A program made the position numbers and the translations under genes. Below, one piece after another: positions 6,880 through 11,050 of a DNA stretch of 11,050 nucleotides (position 1 is its first letter; each line of letters starts with the position of its first letter). The notes beneath the pieces were generated by a model, which was not told the origin of the DNA, made no database searches, and saw only the letters and a list, made by a program, of their open reading frames with translations. This stretch comes from a bacterium (GTDB lineage: Bacteria > Krumholzibacteriota > Krumholzibacteria > LZORAL124-64-63). The stretch covers positions 1 through 11,050 of the forward strand of contig QNDV01000046.1 of the NCBI GenBank assembly GCA_003646045.1. The letters are read 5' to 3'.

Positions 6880-7487
6880 GACTGCTCCCACTTACTGTCC
6901 AGCAACCAGGCGGCAAGCCTGTTCCTGGTGTCGGCCAGGTCCTCAAGCGACGCGTCCCGGGGCACGAGCAACGCCGGTCCCTGCCGGATCTCCACCCGTG
7001 AACCAGGCCAGGGTATGGCGGCATGATCCCAGGTCCGCAGGGAGGACGACACGCGACACCGACAGCGCAAGGGCACGATGGGCCGTCCGGTCAGGCGAGC
7101 CAACTGCAACACCCCGTCATGGACGACACCGAAAGGGCCGCGGGGACCGTCCACCGCCAATCCCGCATGGGCACCATTCTCCACCAGCCGCCGCAACGCG
7201 ACGAAGACCCGGCTACCGCCGTCTCCCGTGGCACCCCTTACGTAGCTGAAGTCCTCATCCCCCAGGGCATGCACCAGTAGATCGCCGTCGGGGCTGTTGC
7301 TCACCACCAGAACCGGCTTGAGGGTCCGCACATACAGGAGGGCCGGCAGAATATCGCGATGCAGGCAGGCAAAAACAATCGCGCCTTCCGGTACGGGCGG
7401 CAGCAACGGGTCCAGGCGCAGGGTATCACGCATCAACCGCCAGCCCCCTGACGCCGCCAGGTATTTGAGCCGCTGCAGGACGCTCAC
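6876..7487 (-). CDS. DUF374 family acyltransferase, possible LpxJ-like lipid A late acyltransferase
   Basis: A 203-aa protein of the DUF374 branch of the lysophospholipid acyltransferase superfamily. Motifs in order are FACLHRDILP (39-48, catalytic His region), SNSPDGDLLVHAL (63-75), RGATGDGGSRVFVALRRLV (84-102), LAVDGPRGPFGVVHDGV (110-126) with the family-defining DGPRGP, GRPIVPL (134-140), and WDHAAIPWPGSRVEI (153-167). DUF374 members in epsilonproteobacteria (LpxJ) add a secondary acyl chain to lipid A and can act before Kdo addition. Lying between lpxB and lpxK with 4-nt GTGA overlaps on both sides makes a lipid A acylation role likely here, but the exact acceptor is unproven. The GTG at 7487 is the start consistent with coupling to lpxB. 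Length is close to the normal 200-230 residues. Confidence 0.88.
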   Translation of the reverse strand: MSVLQRLKYLAASGGWRLMRDTLRLDPLLPPVPEGAIVFACLHRDILPALLYVRTLKPVLVVSNSPDGDLLVHALGDEDFSYVRGATGDGGSRVFVALRRLVENGAHAGLAVDGPRGPFGVVHDGVLQLARLTGRPIVPLRCRCRVSSSLRTWDHAAIPWPGSRVEIRQGPALLVPRDASLEDLADTRNRLAAWLLDSKWEQS

Positions 7488-8647
7488 GGCCCGTTCTCAC
7501 CCAGCATGGCCGTGATAGCTGTGGCGGTGCGCTCCCAGACTCCCGGTCGACCACACAGGGCCCGCAGTTGTCGTACTCCCGCATGGAAAGCCGTACGCCG
7601 CACCGGCTGGTTGACCCAGTCCATGACTCCCCGCGCCAGGGGCAGGGGAGCCACCGAGCCCTGGACCCTTTCCGGCACCAGGTCGGCATCCAGGATCAGG
7701 TTTGCCAGCCCGATACGTCCACCCCTGACCAGGCGCCGGGCCAGCCAGTGATTCAGGGCACCCGTACGATAGATGATATCGTGGGGCACCCCGGCCAGGG
7801 CGGTTTCCAGGCTGGCCGTTCCGCTGCACACCAGGGCGGCATCGAGTCGCGGCAATAGTTCCGACAGGGGTTCGGCGGTGGCTTCGGCCACCCCGTCCAG
7901 GTCGCGGGACAACTGCTCCCGGTCCACGCCCGGTGCCGCACTGGCCAGAAAGCGCACGGGGCGGCCACCCAGCAGCGAACGCATGGTGCGGGCCGCCACC
8001 GCCAATTGCGGCAGCAAGTGATTCAACTCCTGGCGACGCGAACCCGGCAACAGCCCCACCGTCAACATTTCGCGTCCTGTCAGTCTGGCTTCCCGGGCCG
8101 CAAGTTCCCGCTCGAAAACCGAGGTATCCCCGTAGTCTTCCATCAAGGGGTGACCCATGGGGAAAACGTCGAAGCCCCGGCGCTCGAAGTACTCCGTCTC
8201 GAAGGGCAATATGGTGCCCAGACGATCAATGCGTCGGCGATAACCCCCGACCCGCCAACTGCCCCAGGCCCAGACCTGGGGGGCGATCAGCCAGAATACA
8301 GGCACACCGCTGCGGCGGGCGTGGTTTGCCAGACGACTGTTGAAACCGGGGAAATCGATGGGCACGAAAAGATCGATGCCGGCGTCGGCAATGTGCCGTG
8401 CCAGTTCCTTTTCCGCCCGCCACAACCGCGGCAGTTGCCGCACCACCTCGGCGAATCCCATGATCGCCAGGTCAGCGGTATCCCTGACGAGAGTCGCCCC
8501 GGCCGCCCGGGTTTCCGGTCCAGCCAGGGCGGTGATTTCGAGTCCTGGTATTTTCTCGCGCAGGGCCCCCACCAAGGCGGCGGCCCAGCGGTCTCCACTG
8601 GCTTCCCCGCAGGATATGAAGACTCGGTGCGGCCTACCCGTCCCCAC
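7484..8647 (-). CDS. lpxB: LpxB, lipid A disaccharide synthase
   Basis: A 387-aa GT19 glycosyltransferase that joins 2,3-diacyl-GlcN-1-P and UDP-2,3-diacyl-GlcN into the lipid A disaccharide at the inner membrane. Recognisable motifs are SCGEASGD (12-19), VPIDFPGFN (95-103), APQVWAWG (122-129), LPFE (147-150), GHPL (165-168), LLPGSRRQE (199-207), CSGTASLE (274-281) and ARRLV-x(4)-IGLANLIL (303-319). Length is normal. An in-frame TGA three codons upstream makes the GTG at 8647 the only reasonable start. No good Shine-Dalgarno precedes it; instead a nine-codon reading frame coupled to the lpxA stop fills the 35-nt gap and may feed ribosomes to it. Its own stop overlaps the DUF374 gene start as GTGA. 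Confidence 0.96.
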   Translation of the reverse strand: MGTGRPHRVFISCGEASGDRWAAALVGALREKIPGLEITALAGPETRAAGATLVRDTADLAIMGFAEVVRQLPRLWRAEKELARHIADAGIDLFVPIDFPGFNSRLANHARRSGVPVFWLIAPQVWAWGSWRVGGYRRRIDRLGTILPFETEYFERRGFDVFPMGHPLMEDYGDTSVFERELAAREARLTGREMLTVGLLPGSRRQELNHLLPQLAVAARTMRSLLGGRPVRFLASAAPGVDREQLSRDLDGVAEATAEPLSELLPRLDAALVCSGTASLETALAGVPHDIIYRTGALNHWLARRLVRGGRIGLANLILDADLVPERVQGSVAPLPLARGVMDWVNQPVRRTAFHAGVRQLRALCGRPGVWERTATAITAMLGENGP

Positions 8648-8653
8648 GGGGGC

Positions 8654-8683
8654 TCAATCCATCGGGGCGACCGTCACGGTCAT
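8654..8683 (-). other. Nine-codon leader-like reading frame between lpxA and lpxB
   Basis: An ATG at 8683 overlaps the lpxA stop as TGATG, opens a frame encoding MTVTVAPMD and stops with TGA at 8656-8654, two codons before the lpxB GTG and in the same frame. It could deliver terminating ribosomes to the weakly initiated lpxB, or be the relic of an older lpxB start cut off by a TGA. No product is implied. Chance is a real alternative for so short a frame. Confidence 0.3.
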
Positions 8684-9504
8684 CACCGCACGATCCCCCG
8701 ATCACTGCGGCGGATGAAAGCCATCAGGTCCTCGATCTGGCCCGTCAGTTCACACTCGGTAGCGATCTTGTCCAGGGCCTGGGTCACGTTCAGACCCGAG
8801 CGGTAAAGCAGCCGGTAGGCCTGTTTGAGATTGCGCACATCCCGGTCCGTATATCCATTGCGCTTGAGTCCGATGCTGTTGATGCCGGCTACTTCCACCG
8901 GGTTGCCCGCCACCTTTATAAAGGGCGGCACGTCCTGGGGCAGACGGCTGGCGCCCCCCACGAACGCATAGGACCCGATGCGCACGAACTGATGCACCGG
9001 AGTCATGCCACCGACGATGGCGCCCGACTCCACAGTGACGTGCCCGGCCAGGTTCACTGCGTTGGCCAGGACCGTGTTGTCCTGGATATGGCAGTTGTGC
9101 GCGATATGCACGTATGCCATCAAAAGGTTGCCATCACCGAGGCGGGTTTTCTCGCCCTCCCCCGTGGCTGCATGGACGGTGCAGAACTCTCGAAAATCGT
9201 TGTTGTCGCCGATCTCCACGAAACTGGTCTCGCCACCGAATTTCTTGTCCTGGGGCTCGCAGCCGATGGCGGCCGAGTGGAAGAAGCGGTTCCCACGCCC
9301 GATCACCGTACGCCCCTCGATGAGTACCGAAGAACCCACCACGCAGTCCGGCCCCAGCACCACGTCGGCCCCGATGACCGCGTGAGGCCCGATGGTAACG
9401 TTGTGACCCAGACGCGCCGAGGGATGCACCACCGCCGTGGGGTGGATTTCCGCCTCCCGTACGGGATGCGGTCCCGGTACCTTGTTCATCTTGATGGGAT
9501 CCAA
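8683..9504 (-). CDS. lpxA: LpxA, acyl-ACP:UDP-GlcNAc O-acyltransferase
   Basis: A 273-aa left-handed beta-helix enzyme that puts a 3-hydroxyacyl chain on the 3-OH of UDP-GlcNAc, the first step of lipid A synthesis. Hexapeptide repeats fill residues 20-200. MAYVHIAHNC (129-138) holds the catalytic base, expected to be H136 (E. coli H125). GGMTPVHQF (165-173) and PPFIKVAGNPVEVAGINSIGLKRNGY (in two parts, 193-218) fit the family, followed by the helical C-terminal domain. G184 aligns with the E. coli glycine that allows long (C14) acyl chains, so a long chain is suggested. Start: AAGGAGG at 9517-9511 directly abuts a GTG at 9510, too close to work, but is 6 nt from the TTG at 9504, which I chose; ATG at 9489 is a conserved-length alternative. 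Confidence 0.96.
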   Translation of the reverse strand: MDPIKMNKVPGPHPVREAEIHPTAVVHPSARLGHNVTIGPHAVIGADVVLGPDCVVGSSVLIEGRTVIGRGNRFFHSAAIGCEPQDKKFGGETSFVEIGDNNDFREFCTVHAATGEGEKTRLGDGNLLMAYVHIAHNCHIQDNTVLANAVNLAGHVTVESGAIVGGMTPVHQFVRIGSYAFVGGASRLPQDVPPFIKVAGNPVEVAGINSIGLKRNGYTDRDVRNLKQAYRLLYRSGLNVTQALDKIATECELTGQIEDLMAFIRRSDRGIVR

Positions 9505-9510
9505 GATCAC

Positions 9511-9517
9511 CCTCCTT
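9511..9517 (-). promoter_or_regulatory. Strong Shine-Dalgarno deciding a TTG start for lpxA
   Basis: AAGGAGG on the minus strand is a near-ideal anti-16S match in the short gap after lpxC-fabZ. Zero spacing to the GTG at 9510 and 21 nt to the ATG at 9489 leave the TTG at 9504, with 6-nt spacing, as the best-placed start. Confidence 0.65.
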
Positions 9518-9530
9518 GAGGTGCCACCAG

Positions 9531-10844
9531 TCAGCTGTCGACGATGCTCGACATGAGATCCGCCTCGGCAACCTTTTCGTCACCCACGTAGGCGGTACCC
9601 TTCATCTTGGCAATTGGCCCTCGTAATTTGATCATCTTGCACTCGAATCGCAACTGGTCCCCAGGCGTCACCGGACGCCGGAAACGCGCATTATCGATGC
9701 CACTGAAGTATACCAGTTTCCCCCGGGGGTCTTCCAGCGTGCTGAGCAACAACACACCGCCGGCTTGAGCCATGGCCTCGATAATCAACACAGCCGGCAT
9801 AATGGGATAGTCGGGAAAATGGCCCTGAAAGAAGGGCTCATTGACCGTCACGTTCTTGATGGCCTCCACCCGGTGCCCCGGTTCGATCTCAGTGATACGG
9901 TCCACCAGCAGGAATGGATAGCGGTGGGGCAGCATGTCCATGATGGAGCCGATATCCCAGCCCACGGGATTGCGTGGCGGGTAGATCCTGGGCATGCGTC
10001 GTTCGGTCTTGGCCAGCATTCTGGTGAAATCCACATTGGCGGCGTGTCCCGCCAGCCGGGCCTTGACATGACCCTGGATGGGCATGCCCAACAGGGCCAG
10101 ATCCCCCAGCAGGTCCAGGATCTTGTGGCGCACCGGTTCGTCCAGGAAGCGCAGGGTTTGGTTCCCGGCAAGCTTGCCGTCCTCGAAGACCAGCGCGTTT
10201 TCCAGACTGCCACCGAGGGCCAGCCCCTGCTCCTGCAGTCGTGCCACATCCTTCATGAGCGCGAAGGTCCGCGCCGGAGCGATCTCGCGTCGGTAGATAT
10301 CCGGGCGGAGTTCGAAGCTCGCGGACTGGGTGCCGATACCCGGTTCCTCGTAGTCCACGTGGAAGCTAAGGCGAAAATGGTCACAGGGTTCGGCGATGAT
10401 CTCGATATCCCCGTCCCGCCAGGAAACGGGTCTCGTGATACGATAATAGAGAGACGGCAGGCCCTGGTTCTCGATACCCGCCTCGTCGATCATCTCCACA
10501 TAGCTCAGAGAGCTGCCGCAGGCCGGTACCGGCGGCTCGCCGCCCTCCAGCCTGATCTCGCAGTTGGTCACACCCAGGCCAGCCAAGGACGACAAGACGT
10601 GCTCGACGGTGTGGACGGTGGCTCCATCACGGGTCAGGGTGGTGGCCCGCACCAGATCCTCGGTGGGTACCGCGTACTCCACCAGGGCTGGGATACGGAC
10701 CTCGCCCCCGGGTCCGGGCACCACGAAGACCAGTCCCGCATTGGGCGGCGCCGGGGCAAACGTCATGCGCGCGGGTTGACCGGAATGAAGGCCGATACCT
10801 TCCACCGTCACTTCCCGTGCCACTGTTCTCTGCAACCAGATCAT
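9531..10844 (-). CDS. lpxC/fabZ: LpxC-FabZ fusion: UDP-3-O-acyl-GlcNAc deacetylase and 3-hydroxyacyl-ACP dehydratase
   Basis: A 437-aa two-domain protein. Residues 1 to about 285 are LpxC, the zinc deacetylase that commits flux to lipid [14 protein letters not shown] (79-91) gives E81 and zinc ligand H82, [11 protein letters not shown] (239-249) gives ligands H240 and D244, and GHAANV holds H267. From about 295 it is FabZ, the dehydratase of fatty acid synthesis: [13 protein letters not shown] (305-317), [23 protein letters not shown] (341-363, two parts) with H342 and E356. The fused form is known in Bacteroidota, Chlorobi and related phyla and ties lipid A deacetylation to fatty acid elongation. 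Oddities are C109 where LpxC usually reads DGSA and A351 where FabZ usually has Gly. The ATG has AGGAG 9 nt upstream, overlapping the lpxD stop region. Confidence 0.97.
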   Translation of the reverse strand: MIWLQRTVAREVTVEGIGLHSGQPARMTFAPAPPNAGLVFVVPGPGGEVRIPALVEYAVPTEDLVRATTLTRDGATVHTVEHVLSSLAGLGVTNCEIRLEGGEPPVPACGSSLSYVEMIDEAGIENQGLPSLYYRITRPVSWRDGDIEIIAEPCDHFRLSFHVDYEEPGIGTQSASFELRPDIYRREIAPARTFALMKDVARLQEQGLALGGSLENALVFEDGKLAGNQTLRFLDEPVRHKILDLLGDLALLGMPIQGHVKARLAGHAANVDFTRMLAKTERRMPRIYPPRNPVGWDIGSIMDMLPHRYPFLLVDRITEIEPGHRVEAIKNVTVNEPFFQGHFPDYPIMPAVLIIEAMAQAGGVLLLSTLEDPRGKLVYFSGIDNARFRRPVTPGDQLRFECKMIKLRGPIAKMKGTAYVGDEKVAEADLMSSIVDS

Positions 10845-10850
10845 CCGCCC

Positions 10851-11050
10851 CTACTCCTGATCAGATTCGCGTTCGAGCTTGGCAAGCCTCCGCAACATCG
10901 CGGGCAGCTTGCGCATGGCCCCCAAGATGCGGAAGGCCTCTCCCACGTCCAGCGCCGGCGAACCGAACACCGAGGCGCCGGACGCCACATCCTTCATGAT
11001 CCCCGACTGGGCACCGATCCTGACGCCCGAGCCTATATTCACATGGTCGG
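10851..11050 (-). CDS. lpxD: LpxD, UDP-3-O-acyl-glucosamine N-acyltransferase (C-terminal end)
   Basis: The last 65 codons of an LpxD, which adds the second, N-linked hydroxyacyl chain to UDP-3-O-acyl-GlcN. The gene enters from the right edge. Visible are the final hexapeptide coils, DHVNIGSGVRIGAQSG, then GIMKDVASGASVFGSPA, and an amphipathic Arg/Leu-rich helix ending in KLERESDQE, matching the LpxD C-terminus. The position six bases before lpxC-fabZ follows the common lpxD-lpxC order. The catalytic His and the N-terminal uridine-binding domain lie outside the window. LpxA and LpxD share the helix fold, but lpxA is already present downstream and the GSPA segment and tail fit LpxD. Confidence 0.9.
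   Translation of the reverse strand, partial: DHVNIGSGVRIGAQSGIMKDVASGASVFGSPALDVGEAFRILGAMRKLPAMLRRLAKLERESDQE

Noticed and set aside
1..11050. Mobile elements, CRISPR arrays, tRNA or rRNA genes, defence systems
   Set aside because: No direct repeat series, transposase, integrase, cloverleaf or rRNA-like sequence was visible; the genes are core lipid A, NAD and thiol functions.

Overview
This GC-rich window (roughly 65% in the core genes by hand count) comes from a diderm, LPS-making bacterium that also carries a bacillithiol pathway. The lpxC-fabZ fusion, lpxD-lpxC/fabZ-lpxA-lpxB clustering and bsh genes together suggest the FCB side of the tree (Gemmatimonadota, Chlorobi/Bacteroidota relatives, or candidate phyla such as Eisenbacteria or Krumholzibacteriota). 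Lineage is inferred from gene content only.

Positions 1-5044 (minus strand) read as one tightly packed operon in the order nadB, class I SAM methyltransferase, bshC, bshB, bshA; bshA runs off the left edge. Every junction overlaps (about 17, 4, 20 and 1 nt). bshA, bshB and bshC make bacillithiol: GlcNAc is joined to malate, deacetylated, then cysteine is added. The methyltransferase inside this operon is the most interesting gene: it is a candidate for N-methylation of bacillithiol, a modification known from green sulfur bacteria. nadB (L-aspartate oxidase, NAD synthesis) heads the unit.

Positions 5045-5167 are a 123-nt divergent intergenic region with ribosome binding sites for both flanking genes and one weak candidate promoter. 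Positions 5168-5839 (plus strand) hold a single gene for an unrecognised, beta-rich lipoprotein of lower GC. Its apparent intrinsic terminator lies inside the 3' end of the convergent lpxK reading frame.

Positions 5851-11050 (minus strand) are a lipid A operon in the order lpxD (C-terminal end only), lpxC-fabZ fusion, lpxA, lpxB, DUF374 acyltransferase, lpxK. They cover UDP-GlcNAc acylation, deacetylation, second acylation, disaccharide formation, 4'-phosphorylation and probably a late acylation. Hydroxyacyl-ACP dehydration is supplied by the FabZ half of the fusion. Several genes use GTG or TTG starts and overlap their neighbours by 4 nt, which points to translational coupling.

I saw no tRNA, rRNA, CRISPR array, insertion sequence or phage gene. 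The window is largely core metabolism. The parts worth following up are the methyltransferase, the divergent BshC, the orphan lipoprotein with its embedded terminator, and small irregularities in the lpx operon.
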